64,000 bases of DNA from Trichosporon coremiiforme. Taxonomy: Eukaryota > Basidiomycota > Tremellomycetes > Trichosporonales > Trichosporonaceae. Shown one piece after another: positions 1-14,712 of this stretch. Under the pieces are notes generated by a model. The model saw only the letters and a list, made by a program, of their open reading frames with translations, was not told where the DNA came from and made no database searches. The DNA lies in NCBI GenBank assembly GCA_039545355.1, contig BCJJ01000023.1, positions 373,362 through 437,361 on the forward strand, read 5' to 3'. Made by a program: the position numbers and the translations under genes. Every line of letters begins with the position of its first letter. The first letter of the stretch is position 1.

Positions 1-3
1 CCC

Positions 4-2937
4 TTACGCCTTCAGCGTCTTTTGCAGGATGGTGATCCGGTCTCCGAGGCTGAGCGCGATGCCCTGCGTCTTCGAGCGGATACGAACGTGGCCCTGGATC
101 GAACCGTCCTCCGTCTTCTCGATCGAGAGGTTCGCGAGCGCGTCCTCGCCGAATAGTGAGCGCGCACACAGGTTCGCCGACAGGAAGTCGCAGTTGCCGC
201 TGAGAGCGGCTTCAGGCGTGAGGCATGCCATGTTCGTCGACTTCATGATGTGGTCAAGGTACGTGCGCAGATCGGAGATCTGCGTGTTGACGTTGACCTT
301 GTTCTCCCACTCGAACTCGGTCCACATGCTGCGGAACTGTGCCTCGTTGCAGTACGCCGGCTTGATGTAGTCCATGATGTCAACGTGAACGTCGTTAAGA
401 ACGATGTTGACACTCGCGTCAGAGGCTCCCTGCTTGTCGTACACGATGTTGCCGAAGATGACGCCCGTCTCCGTCGAGGACACCTTAATGGTGGCCTTGA
501 TGTGGTGGAAGCCGTGGGGGCCGAGGGTGTGGGGCGCTGGTCGCTCAACAAGCTTGAGATCTCCGAGAGTGGCGAACTCGATGGTGAGGTTCTGGAGGGT
601 CTCGTTGGTCTGGTTGACAATGAGGACGTCGAGCATGATGTCGAACTGCTGGATGTTGACGACAGCCTCGGCGTAGACGGGGTCCGAGAATCCAGTAAGC
701 TGGACTATCCGGGCGAGCTTAGAGACGAAGTCGTCCTTGACCTCCGTCGCACCCGTTGCCCGAACGACATCGACGTCAAGGTCGTCGTCGTCACCGTCCA
801 GGTTCTTGGTCTGCAGAAGGCTGAACTGGATGAGATCGTCGGCCTGCACCTGCGACTTCTTGTTCTCAAGGTCCTTCTTCGCCTTGGCCTTCTTCTCCTC
901 AGCAGCGAGCATCTTGGCGTAGGCAGCCTGGGTGTCCTTCAGGAACATCTCGTGGACCGGCTGCGAGTCCTGCAGCTGAGCAAGAGACTCGATGCAGTTC
1001 ATGATACGCTCCTGGGAGTCCTCATCGATGGGAACCGAGACAAACTTGGACTGGCCGACGCGGATGATCGAGGTCATAATGAGGATCGCCTCGACACGAA
1101 GCTGATTGAACGCCTGAGCATCGGAGAGCAGCTCCTGGAAGCGGAGCACAAGCTTGGTAAGGGTGGAGGCAAGAACGGTGGCGGTGAAGTAGTCACCGCC
1201 GAGGATGAGAGCTCGAAGAGGAGGCTTGGCAGCAGCGCGGACCTGCTCCAGGCGGGCGGTAGCAGCAGTCGTGGTGTAAACAGTCTCGGTCGCGTAGGTA
1301 CCATCGGCGAGAACACGAGTCTTCGTAACAGCCTGGGGCTGCTCCGGCTCCTTCTCGGCCTGGGCAGCCTCGTCCGCAGCCTCAGCCTCGTCGAGCAACC
1401 GCTGCTCCGAAGCAAGGATGGGGACCTCTCCAATAACCTTGCGGAGCTCGAAGATAGCGCGCTTGATGTCAGCAGCACCAGCGCAGTATTCTCCGACGAT
1501 CCACAACGCACCACGGAAAACCTTGCCAGACTTGATCTCGCTGAAAGTCTGAACAAGCTTCTCGGTGATGGTCGGGCGGAGATCGGGGAACTTCTCGACG
1601 ACTTCTCGGACGAAGGAAATGACGTCGACGGCAGAAGGGTTGTTCGAGTCTCCGAGGAAGTCCATAAGAACATAGACGACGTTGGCAGCAACCTCAGAGA
1701 ACTTGATGGCACACGAGTGGATGCTCTGGATGAGGAGTTGTCGGTACTCGACGTTCTTGTCGAAGTCCTGGTCGAGAGTGGACTGTAGTTGCTTCTTCAG
1801 GAACAGGACAACATCCTCGACGTTACGGCTGGTGACCATCTGGAGAGCGATACCGACAGCCTTGCGCTTGACCTCCATGTCGGGGCTGTTGAGGACCTTG
1901 AGGATGTCCATGACCATACCGTCAAGCACGTGTTCGTGCTTGGAACGGAGGGCGTCGAAGCGGTCAAGAACGATAAGCTTAACGTTGTTGTCGGCCTCCT
2001 TCACAATCAGCTCAGCGAACGCGGCACCGGCAGCCTTAATGGCGGCCGGGTTCTGGGTGAGCGATGTGAGGGTCGTGGCCGCCTCGTACTTAACAGCGTG
2101 CGACGGAGAGTTGAGAAGCTCGAAGATGAGGCGAATCCACTTCGCCTTGTGGCCACCCTCGCCGCGGGCGTCCTTGCGGATGAGCTCGATAACGGCCATC
2201 TGCATGATCTCGTCCATGCCGGAGACCTGGTCGGCTTGGTTGAGGAGGTAGCGAACAGCAGTCGGCTGAGAGATGTGGCAGAGGGCGGTGAAAGCGTTGC
2301 GCTTGCACGTGGAGTCAGACTCGGCGGCGAGGAAGGTGTCGAGGAGCTCAGGGGCATCAGGGATGAGGTGCTCGTGGTCCTGGTAGATGGTCCAAACGGA
2401 CATGACAGCGTTCTTGCGAACGAAGGAGTGTCGATGCTCCAGGCATTGACGAACAGTAGGAATAAGGGGCTCGAGCAACTCGGCCTCGCGAACCTTCTGC
2501 ATGAAACGGAGGGTCGCGCCGCGAATGTACTCGTTGGGGTGCTGCAGGTCATTTCGGATGGCGTTACAGACAAGGATCATCTCCTGCTTCAGCTTTCCGT
2601 TGTCGTCGAGCTTAGGACAGATCCTGGAAAAGTCAGCGTTGCTGGGTCAAAGCACTTACTCCCAATAGAAGTGCAAGAGCTTCTTGATCTGCTTGTTGCG
2701 CGACGGCAGGACATATTGGATGATAGGCATGAGCAGGGAAGGCTGTCGTTAGTTGTGAATGTGCACCGCGCGACTTACGTGGCTCTGACCGTTCAGAGTG
2801 CCGACGATGATGCGGCGCATAGTCTCCAGCTTGACCTCGTCAGAGCCCTTCTGGAGGGCATTGCGAAGGTCTTGCGATGAAGGGGCGTCGATCAGGTCAT
2901 CGTGGATGACAGTGTAGCACGTCGCCGAGGGGTCCAT
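4..2937 (-). CDS. SEC26: Coatomer subunit beta (beta-COP)
   Basis: Three exons on the minus strand: 2937-2779, 2742-2660 and 2623-4, giving 953 residues, the usual beta-COP length. The start ATG at 2937 opens a short exon, both introns carry GTAAGT donors, and the splice phases join cleanly. Beta-COP is a core subunit of the COPI coat that drives retrograde Golgi-to-ER traffic. The N-terminal half is an adaptin-like HEAT solenoid; the sequence reads into blocks such as NEYIRGATLRFMQKV and HRHSFVRKNAVMSV, typical of this family. An acidic, Lys-rich linker near residues 600 to 650 leads to the C-terminal appendage platform. The stop codon lies only 4 bases from the window edge, so the 3' UTR is not visible. 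It is divergent from the ATP synthase subunit e gene. Identification is from recognised family sequence and is secure. Confidence 0.95.
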
Positions 2938-3314
2938 GTTTGGCACGAGTCGGCGGCGGCGTCGGGAAAAAAGGGAAGTCGAGGGGGGTCTGCGGACTGC
3001 AGTCGCTTGTTGACGGCCGAGGTCGTCGATGCGATGTGGGACGCAGAAGCAAGAGGTGAGTGCTGGTGATCGTGTCGTTGAGGTGTCGACGCTCCGCTGC
3101 AACGATACGCGTGTCAGACCTCCAGCACGTCTCAGTTCACGACCACGTGTCAGCGAGGCCAGGTCCGGGGAGACGGCCTTTCGGAATTATAACCCCTATC
3201 ACCCGTGGCTGGGGTCTCTCGTTCCGCTGATCGCGAGGAGAGCTGTTGCATCGTCCATCTCCCTACGCACCCTAAGCATCCCACCCCTCCCCCCGCCCAT
3301 CCCACATCTTGAAA
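2938..3314. promoter_or_regulatory. Shared upstream region, coatomer beta / ATP synthase e
   Basis: 377 bp between two divergent start codons, so it must hold both promoters and both 5' UTRs. A TATA-like ATTATAA lies near 3186 on the side of the ATP synthase subunit e gene, followed by a pyrimidine-rich stretch just before its ATG. No coding signal is seen. Confidence 0.5.
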
Positions 3315-4156
3315 ATGGCTACCTCCAACACCGCCAACGTGAGCATCGATTTTGGTCAAATACCAGCCGGCACTCCCTCGCCTGAAAACGCCCCCGAATC
3401 TGCTGGCTCGTCTGGAATTTGACAGAATCAAGAGACCGCCAGAGCTAGTCCGCTGACATTCAGGTCATCCGTTACTCGGCTCTCATCTTCGGTGTCGCCT
3501 ACGGCTTCCTCCACAACAGGACGCTCCACAAGGAGGCCGCTGACCAGGGTGTACGTTGAAGAGCTAGGAGGTGTATCAGTGTTGTCGCTGACGTTGCGTC
3601 TTTACCCGATCCACTCCCGCTTCCGGCTCGATTATTTATGCGACATTGAATCATCGGATTTCATCGCCCTCGGACCACCCTCAATCGCTTGCGAACCGCT
3701 CCCGATCTGCGACACTCAAACGAACAGCTCCAGAACAAGCTGCACAAGCGCGAGGAGCTCATTGCCGAGGCCAAGCGGCAGTTCGCGGCCAACAAGGCCG
3801 CCAAGCAGGAGGAGAAGAACGGTGAGTTTTCTGCACCGCCGCGAAGATACTGCGATCATCACGAGCTGTGGTATCGTTCAAGAATGCTGGACAGATGGAG
3901 GACCGATGGAGCCGAGGGGAAGAATCACTGCGTCACTTCGGTTATGGGGAACCACGCCCGCCCCGAGTTCCCACGTCCGATGGACCTGCGACAGCGACAA
4001 TCTGTGTTTCCGTCGCGTCGCAGTCTGTGCAACCAGCGGCGTTCCATTGCAGTGGCTCGGAGAAAGTATGCTGACGTCCCAGTCATCACCGACCCCTCGT
4101 CCGACAAGTTCGACCTCGAGGCCGCCATCAAGCACTGGGCCGGCGAGAAGGCCTAA
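3315..4156 (+). CDS. TIM11: Mitochondrial F1Fo-ATP synthase subunit e
   Basis: Four exons: 3315-3338, 3464-3550, 3728-3821 and 4083-4156, coding for 92 residues, normal for subunit e. The first exon is only 24 nt. Exon 2 encodes the single membrane segment with the sequence RYSALIFGVAYGFLHNR, matching the conserved helix of subunit e that contains the GxxxG-like dimerisation face. Exon 3 is a charged helix (KREELIAEAKRQ) expected to project into the intermembrane space. Subunit e supports dimerisation of ATP synthase and crista shape. The third intron (261 nt) is long for this window. The acceptor of exon 3 is the least certain junction, because an alternative AG lies six bases downstream. 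The upstream neighbour coatomer beta is divergent. Confidence 0.85.
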
Positions 4157-4643
4157 GAAGTGTAGTTTTAGACCATGGGATGCATATAGCTGCGCATAGG
4201 AAGGTGTTGGAGTAATAATATAAGTCGAATGGCGCTCTGCCGAGCGTCTATAGATGAGTAGAATCAAAACATGAGCAGTTGAGGAGATGCATCGGAAGAA
4301 GCGTCCGTGGTTTCTTTCAGGCCTGTCTGTCGCGAGTAACCGAGCACCGAGCTGATGATCTCCGGCGTAAAAGGGACGGAAGCAGATTTCAGCAGCACGC
4401 GTGCCGTCATGTCCCAACTCTTGCGGAGGGTGATTCAACAACGCGTTTGCTCGTCGACAAACAATTCCACGCTCGCTTCATCAGGCACACGCATCCAGTG
4501 TCCCACCGCTCCAGTCGGATCAGCCGTGACAGCTTGCACATATCTGGCCGCGTCCACTGGCCACACTTTCCTTTCCCGCGCTTCCGGCCCTCGTATACCC
4601 GCCTTAAACCGATAACAAACGTTCCAGCCACCACACCGCGAAG
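4157..4643. other. Intergenic spacer
   Basis: 487 bp between two genes on the same strand. It must hold the 3' end of ATP synthase e and the promoter of the WD40 histone-binding gene. No further coding or RNA feature is apparent. Confidence 0.5.
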
Positions 4644-6214
<1,571 letters not shown>

Positions 6215-6352
6215 GTTCTGGAGCCGAGGCGGGCAGACGAAATAGTTAGACTTGTTTTCTGAAGGGCCGCTGTCCCAGCGGCCAGGCATGCATCAGTATA
6301 TAGTGGTTTCATGCTAGTACATGGTAAAAGTTACAACATAAGATCTACTCTC

Positions 6353-7623
<1,271 letters not shown>

Positions 7624-8422
7624 GTTTGCTGGACGTGGGGAGGAGGAAAGGCGGTAGCTCTGCGTTGCCGAAACTTGGCGAGCTGATCACAACATTCGCA
7701 TCATCATCGACTGCAGCATGGACTGCGAAAGTGGTTCCGTCCCACGTGCAATGATCGCCACTGAACTACACGCCTGCTAAATCTGGAGGTTGGAGGTGGA
7801 GGTGGGGTACGAAAGTACGGAGGAAAGGTGGAGGAATCGAAGCTGCGAGATACCAGACAGCGAGGCAACTTTCGGCACGCAGATCGACTCGGCGGGATGC
7901 ATTCACAGCGAGAAGCGAGCAGCGACCGCCAACGCGTCAGAGGCACCCGTTTGTCTCGCCTCTGCGATTGATTCGCTTTAGGTTTCGTCTCGCAAAGAGT
8001 TCGGCAGCTGCCGAAGACGTCCAGCGATGAAGCAATTCGGCAGCCTGGGCACGCGAGACACACCAGGGCGGCCAGTGAGCTTAACATCTCGCTCCAACGA
8101 GGGGCTGGCGGGGTGAGCTGGGGCTACGGCGGGCGAGACTTGGGCTCGCTGAAGACCCCTGCTTTCTCTGCGCTCTGTGTAGTAGTGATGGCCGCACTTT
8201 CGTGCTCGACATGACCGCACCCGGCCGCATTACGTCACGGCATCCGTCGCTCAGCTCAGCGGACCCGCGAGCATGGGCTCGGCGATCCAACTTTCGCCAG
8301 AACACCGCTGGCTGCGCTCTAGAATGGGCCCCATCTTGTGAGCTCAAGTATCACTATAAGAGGAACGAGCAGATATCAGCACTGCTCTTATCATCATCGA
8401 GACACCAAAGGGCAGCGACACC
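7624..8422. promoter_or_regulatory. Shared upstream region, SIW14 / DUF3074 gene
   Basis: 799 bp between divergent start codons. Reading frames here are short and overlap on both strands, with no splice-consistent chain. It is read as a divergent promoter region with two 5' UTRs; no RNA gene was recognised. Confidence 0.45.
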
Positions 8423-9949
8423 ATGGGCCTCCTCAGACACCACAAGCAGGACGACGACAACCAGGTCCAGTTCAACCTCAAGCCGCTGAGGCTGGCTGTA
8501 AGTTACGTCGAGCAGCTGGTGCATATCGTATGCCATAGCTGACAGCAGGATCTTCCCCCAGCCGGCGACACGGAGGCGTTCACGGCCTGGTTGGACAAGT
8601 ACTTTGCGGGTGCCGAGAAGCTTGCCGACAGCATGGAGTGAGTTATCGCATACCTGTTCCAACTGACAAAGCAGCGAATGGAGCAAGAGCCAGAAGGGCG
8701 AGCTCGAGATAGTTTCCCTCCCGAACAGCTCCAAGGTACGTCCTTCCTTCCCTCTAGCTTCCTTATCTGTCCATCCGTCTCTAGCATCTCCTCCCACTGC
8801 ACCAGCGCTTAAGAGGCGAGCACCCGAAGCTAACTTACAGCTCCGCAAGTCCATCGGCGTGTCTGAGTACTGGTGCGGTCGGATATCAGTGCACACGCCA
8901 GAATCGATTTTGCGCGACGTCGAAGCCCCCGAGAGCCTGTGGAACAACCTGACTCGCACGCTGAGCGGCCGGCGGTCAATCGACGCGGGTAGGGGTCGAA
9001 GGCAGTCGCTGACGGACCGCCGTCCAACAGTAGACCTGACCGAGGTCGAGCGCCAGGACCGCGTCGTCAACTCGAAGCCGCATGGACTGTACGAGAAGTT
9101 CAGACTGGGACTGCTGAAGTACCACTCGGAGAACGAGCGAGAGTGAGTAAGCGAGCGGAGCGAGTGCACCTTCCACATCGTCCCCGAGTCGGGCCTGCAT
9201 GACGTTCAGTGCGGGTCGAGAAGGACGGCTGGGGCTGCGAGAGGCTGAGCTTTGGCGAAGTTCTGAACCAGCTGACACCAGGTACATTGAAGCCTGCCGC
9301 GAGAGCGAGTGCATCCAGGTGCTCCAGCCTCACGTCGCCGAGATCTGGCGCCTGACGTATGTGACACCTCCGCCAACGAGCCCGCGCACGTTCGTCGTGC
9401 TCGTGCTGTCTCGCGAGCTGGTGTCCTCTCCGCATGGCGAGCGATGCTTCATGAACAGTGAGTGTACCTAGCGCCGAGCGGAGTGTGGTAGGACGTGCCC
9501 TTCCTCATTGTGGGTGACTGGACTGGTGTGGGCCAATCGTGCCTGCGCCCTTCCTCACCCAAGGTGACTTCCCATTTCTTTTGTGCCACCAGCTAGGCCG
9601 TAAACCAAAAAGCTGACCCGCAGTCTCGCTCCCATTCGACCACCCCGACGTGCCCGAGAAGCAGCACGACGAAGCGCACCGCGTGCGGGGGAAGTACGTC
9701 TCAGTCGAGCGCGTGAAGGAGCTGAACGACGGCGCCGCCGTCGAATGGCGCACTGCGACGTCGAGCGATGCAGGCGGCAACATCCCCCGTTTCGTCACTA
9801 ATGCCTCGCTGCCCAAGAGCCTGGCAGAGGACGTGCCGAGTTTCCTCCGATGGGCTATGAAGCGCTGGCCGCCTGAGGGACCGCAGGAGGGCGCGGAGGG
9901 GTTCACACCGGGCGCTACGGCGCGGCTGCAGGCTGTGCCATCGCGCTAG
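8423..9949 (+). CDS. DUF3074 (START-like) domain protein
   Basis: Six exons (8423-8497, 8549-8637, 8675-8735, 8841-9142, 9282-9457, 9624-9949) give 342 residues. The C-terminal half matches fungal DUF3074 proteins: a strand FVVLVLSREL, then RGKYVSVERVKEL and a WRTATSSDAGGNIPRFV block followed by a closing helix that ends in FLRWAMKR. DUF3074 belongs to the SRPBCC/START lipid-binding superfamily, so a hydrophobic ligand pocket is expected, but no ligand is known to me for this branch. The middle of the protein (about residues 110 to 170) is Arg and Ser rich and probably flexible. It is divergent from SIW14 and convergent with the glucoamylase gene, whose stop codon is 141 bp away. Confidence 0.8.
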
Positions 9950-10090
9950 GCGTGCGCCAACACGCCGTGGGCGCGCCGCGATGATAACTATAAGCAACAA
10001 AAGCATAGGCAGTGAGGTCCCGATCAGAGTAACATGAGTCTACAATGCATTATCATTACATCTATGCTTCAGCTCGTCTATACAGGAGAG

Positions 10091-11747
10091 TCAAGCAGTG
10101 GCGTTCAGAGCAGCACCCCGCGCACGCTCCTGCTCAATGAAGCTGGCGTAGCTCCACGTCAGATCGCGGGCGCCGGTCTGCTTCCCCGTATCCTTCTGGA
10201 TCTGTTCCGCCATGTGGCCCTTGTCGTAGAATGTCGCTGCGGTCTCCGCATACCGGTCCGCGACCTTCTCGAGCCCCCTGAGCGCTTTCTCAAACTCGGG
10301 CTCGCCCTTCTTCCACTCTACCTCCTGCACTTCTGTTCCTGTCACGTCGGACCAGAACGACCGCGATTCGGGGGTCACGGTGATAGAACCGGCGGTGGCG
10401 AGCTGAGCCTCAGCGAGGTAGAGGACAGTTGAGACAGCGTGCGTGCAGATGAACCAAGGGTTGGCGAGCGAGGTCCTGACACCATCGTAGATGTCTTCCT
10501 TGTACCGACCCACCAAGCGTCCGTCTGTCCAGCTGGCGTCGGGGTTGATCTTGTACAGTCCATTGAAACTCTTGACGTACGCGCGGAGCGTGGAGAGGAC
10601 CTTCGGACTGGCCGGGGACCACGCACCACGCGCACGCGAGTCGCCCGCGTGCACGAAAGCGAGCAGGACCTGGGCATCGAGGCCGTCCCTCTTTGCGCCT
10701 GCCAGAGCTTGAGCGTCGCTCGAGACGTACGCCTGGAGCTTGTCGTTCCAGTAACTCCCGAGCACAGCCGCAACCTCGGCGCTCTTACCCGCATACCAGT
10801 CGGCAGCCCCGTGGTCTTGCATCCGGCGCGCGAAGTGGGATCCCGCCTGTAAGCTCCTCCAGCTCATAAAATCGGTGTAGAAGTGTCTCCCATCCAGTTC
10901 TTCCCAGATATCGAATCCGCGCTGGGACCAGCGCTGCGCGACCTCCTCGAGATCGTTCTTGATCGTCGAGTTCGGGGCGCGGACAGCCCCAGAGTTCCAA
11001 AGCGCCTCGCGGACGTAGGACTCCTCCCCGTGGCCCATCAGGTATTGCGCGTAGGGGATTAGGGAGAGGGAGCGCAGCGCGGGGCCGTCACGCTGTGGTC
11101 GGCCCCAGGAGCCGGTGAAGGCGGAAAGGTCGGTGTGGAACTTGGGTTCGGAGAGGCCGCCGCTCTCCAGATCGCCGCTGGGATTTGAGACGAGCTGCAG
11201 TTCGGCCTGCGCGCCGATGTACTCTCGCAGCAGGGTCGTATAGCCCGCCTTCATGTCCCCAGACTCGCTGGGAGCTATCGGATCCCACGGCCTCAAGTAC
11301 TTGACAGGCAAGATGCCAGGGAGCAGCGACATGATAGTTAGCGCGGAGTCGCGCGTCCAAGTGTACTGCTCTTCAGCTATACCTCTACCTGACTGTGAAG
11401 CTCACGAAATAATCCGGATCCTTCTTCGACGGACTCGCAATCACGGCCCCTGGAGCAGCTCCAGCCGGCGCGCCAATGTTGGCCAGGATGTGGTCCCACG
11501 AGAACTGGAACTGGCTCTGCGGCTTGCCCCCCAGCTTGCTGAAGCTGCTGAGGCCACTGAGGCTGCGCTGGGAAAGCGGGCCAAGACCCTGCTTCACACT
11601 CGGAGGGAAGAGGGGCATGGCGGCTAAGGTGTAGATCAGGACAATGAGGGAGGTGAGGATGAGGGGGGATAAAGGGTAGGGATCACCTGACGGCGGGTAA
11701 GGAGGGATGTAGACGCTGTTCCGGCCGCGGGCTGATTGTGCGCCCAT
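10091..11747 (-). CDS. Membrane-anchored GH15 glucoamylase
   Basis: Two exons (11747-11406 and 11365-10091) give 538 residues. The intron is placed so that PDYF runs straight into YTWTRDSAL, the canonical start of the GH15 substrate pocket. WGRPQRDGPALRS follows near residue 200. The general acid motif GFDIWEE has Glu269 and Glu270, and the catalytic base region AEQ precedes ARDLTWSYASF near the C-terminus. The enzyme should release glucose from non-reducing ends of alpha-1,4 glucans. Unlike secreted mould glucoamylases it has no starch-binding domain. A hydrophobic segment at residues 29 to 45 (LILTSLIVLIYTLAAM) follows a 28-residue polar lead, which fits a signal anchor better than a cleaved signal peptide. 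Location at the secretory pathway membrane or cell surface is inference. Confidence 0.92.
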
Positions 11748-12018
11748 GCTGAAGTTGCTGAAAGCAAAGTTGAGGTGACGGACGGCGAAGACGGCGGACC
11801 GGTTTACTGGATCGATGGGAGCGCTGGGTGACAGACCAGAAGCAGGCGGCGATCATGACGTCACGTGTCGCCTATCGCAATGAACGCCTCTCGATGAGGA
11901 AGGGCACCCTTGCATGACTGCACCATGCCTGGGCTGCTCTCGAAGCTTAACCCACCCGTATCGTGTGTTGTCTCTATGCGTTGATTCATGCAGTCCTATG
12001 TAGTCGCTAATGATGATT

Positions 12019-13804
12019 TTACCTCGCCTTGCCCTCGCAGTCCATGACGTCCTCTCCCTGCTCGACGAAGCGCTTGAGCTCCTTGCGCCACGGCTCCCAC
12101 GTCTGTCCGTACTTCTTGAGGAGGTGGCCGAGCTCGGCCTTCTGCTCGGCAATAACCTCGGGGAGGTTCTCTCCATCGGGTGCGCTCCAGACGTCGTTGA
12201 ACATCTCGCTCAGCTTCGGCTTGGGCAGCTTCTCGCTCCGGTTGAACGTCTTGAGGACCTCGGTCTTGTTCGCCTTCTGCATCGCGCGCTCCTCCTCCTC
12301 GCTCCACCACTTCTTGTCCACGAGCCAGTTGCGGAAGCGCGAGATCGGGTTGTCCACCGTGTTCCACTCCTGCACCTCCTCTGCCGACCTGTACTTGCTC
12401 GAGTCGTCCGAGGTACTGTGGTGGCCGACACGGTAGGTCATAGCCTCGACGAGAACGCCCTTCTTGCCCTCGACGGCGCGGCGGCGCGCCTCGCGCGTCG
12501 CAGCCAGGACAGCGAGAGCGTCGTTGCCGTCCACACGAATCGTGTCGAGACCATAAGCCGGCCCACGAGCAGCGATACCATCACCGGCGTACTGGTCGAT
12601 GACGGGGGTCGAGATGGCGAAACCGTTGTTGCGGCAGAACCAGATGCAGGGACCACCGAGGACGGCGTTCATGTTGAGTGCAGCATGGAAGTCGCCCTCG
12701 GACGCGGCACCGTCGCCGAAGTAGCAGATGACACAGTCGCCCTGGCGCGCCTCATCCGTCTTGAGAGCGTAAGCGGCACCGGCAGCCTGAGGCAGCTGAG
12801 TCGCGAGAGGAGAAGTGATCGTGTGGAATCCGAGATCCGGGGCAGTGTAGTGTACAGGCATCATGCGGCCCTTGGACGAGTCGTCGTCAACGTTGCCGAA
12901 ACACTGGCCCATCATGCGCTGAAGCGACATGCCGCGGTACAGGAGGGCGGCCTGCTCACGCTGGTCGTTAGCTCATGGACCTCGACTCAGGAGCTGCTTT
13001 GCAATGTGCGCCAGGCGGCGCTGGGATACTCACGTACTGCCCGAAGACCTCGTCCGTGGGCTGCATAGCAGCAGCGGAGCCGACAACAGCGGCCTCCTCA
13101 CCCGAGCACTGCATATAGAAGGAGATACGACCCTGGCGCTGGGACTGGTAGAGGACGTTGTCGACGACAGGGATAAGCGCCATGGCCTTGTACATCTTGA
13201 GCGCCTCCTCCTTGTCGAGCTCCGGCACCGTGCCGCCCTTGACCGGGCGTCCCTCTTCGTTCAGAACACGGTAAGTCGGGATCGTGCTGCTGACGGCGTT
13301 GAACCAGCCCTGGTCCGCCGTCCACCACGACTGGTGCGCACCACGCCTAAGGGGAGAGCTCATTCTGTTCACGCGCGCAATACGGTCCGCAGCCGAACCG
13401 GGAACATAGACGAGCTCCTGGTCTCCGCGACGGGCCGTCGAGGGGTCATCAACGGAGCGCATGCGGTGGAGGGCGGGGAGAGGGACGAAGTTCGGGAGAG
13501 GCGTCGGCGTCGGCAGCGGTGTGCTCGTTGCCGTCTGGTGGTGCGTGCCCGGCACATCGGGGGGAGGGCCCGTAATCTGAGGTCAGCTTTGTGTCCATGG
13601 GAGGGCTGCAGCTGCTGGAGTCTCTGTAGCGAAACTGTCCAAGTCTGCTGACAGTCCAACTGAATAGCCGATGATTCGGCTGCCGATGGTAGAGGGAAGG
13701 CCAATGATCGCGGGGAAGACACCGATACTCACGAGGCCTCGCTCGAGACGCAGCCTGCGCGCCGCGGTCGCTGTCGGCAGCCTCGAAACGCGTTGGGAGA
13801 GCAT
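12019..13804 (-). CDS. Branched-chain 2-oxoacid dehydrogenase E1 alpha, mitochondrial
   Basis: Three exons (13804-13733, 13576-13034, 12960-12019) give 518 residues. Exon 1 encodes an Arg and Ala rich presequence (MLSQRVSRLPTATAARRLR) of mitochondrial type. The mature part opens with TYRVLNEEGR, then MYKAMALIPVVDNVLYQSQRQG, both hallmarks of the E1 alpha subunit. The thiamine diphosphate motif is GDGAASEGDFHAALN, and YRVGHHSTSDDSSKYR is the conserved regulatory serine loop that is phosphorylated in animal homologues. The enzyme decarboxylates the keto acids of leucine, isoleucine and valine as an alpha2-beta2 E1. The gene for the beta subunit is not in this window. Acceptors and donors are canonical, and the frame is open throughout. 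Confidence 0.94.
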
Positions 13805-14712
13805 GTCGATGAGTGGTGGAGAGTAGTGTTACAGACAGTGAGCACTTCCTACACGACGCCCATCTAACAATGTATCGCTCAGCTGGTTGCTGCGACATGC
13901 ACTGGCATGCTCCGAGGTGCTCGCGGCGGGGCATGCATGATGCATCACCGCCAAGGGGTATGCTCCGCCCGGCTCGGAGCATGCCCGATCACGTGTGCCC
14001 CGTGGGGAAGCTGGGGAGGCGGACATGAGCGATCCTCCACTCCCTGTGCTACGCCCTTATCAGTGGCCACTAGGATGAGGGCTGTGCATGCATCGCGGTC
14101 GATGATCGTGCGACAGGGAGATCTGATGCGACGGGCGACGGCGAGGGGGCGGCTCCAACTGATACACTAGCGTTTACGAGCCTGTGGCCAGACCCCGACT
14201 ACAACGGCCGTGCAGGCAGTGTCAAGCGGGGGAGCACGAGAGAGCACGAGGGGCTGAGGGGCACAGAGGAATGCAAAGGCATTAGCCGCCCCGAGCGTCA
14301 TGCTGCTGAGCTGTGTCTTCGCTTTCTCACAGACTCAAACCGTCGGCCTTGAGTGGGTATGATATGGTGCGTCGGCGACGGCGCCTCCGACGTCGTGAAC
14401 ATGTCATGCAGATTCATTGTTCTCTACACACGCTGCACAGACACTGCGGGCATGCGCGGTGGAGGCATGGACGGCGGGAATGGCGTTAGGAGGGTGACAA
14501 ATACGGAGCTCATACAATACAGGTCTCAAGAAGCTGGGTATATGAAACAAAGGCTGACGCCAGATCGGGGATGAGGATGAGGCGCGCATGCAACGTGCCG
14601 TGCAGACATGCAGGTGGGCGTGGCCGTGTGTATGCACTGGTGGAAGACGGCAGGATGGGTTCTAAGCTCGGGACGAGGTGGCGATCTCGGCTGAGCGACC
14701 GAGGGACCGGGA
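13805..14712. other. Intergenic spacer
   Basis: 908 bp upstream of the E1 alpha gene and downstream of the small membrane protein gene. It includes the E1 alpha promoter. Reading frames are short and show no splice-consistent chain. No tRNA or repeat was recognised. Confidence 0.4.

Noticed and set aside
250..1788. 512-codon plus-strand frame inside the coatomer beta gene
   Set aside because: It is the antisense shadow of a high-GC coding exon; the minus strand encodes a complete recognised protein.
3822..4082. Intron-encoded snoRNA in the long third intron of the ATP synthase subunit e gene
   Set aside because: No box C/D pair or H/ACA-type motifs with suitable spacing were visible.
12010..13068. 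352-codon plus-strand frame opposite E1 alpha
   Set aside because: Antisense shadow of a strongly biased coding sequence.
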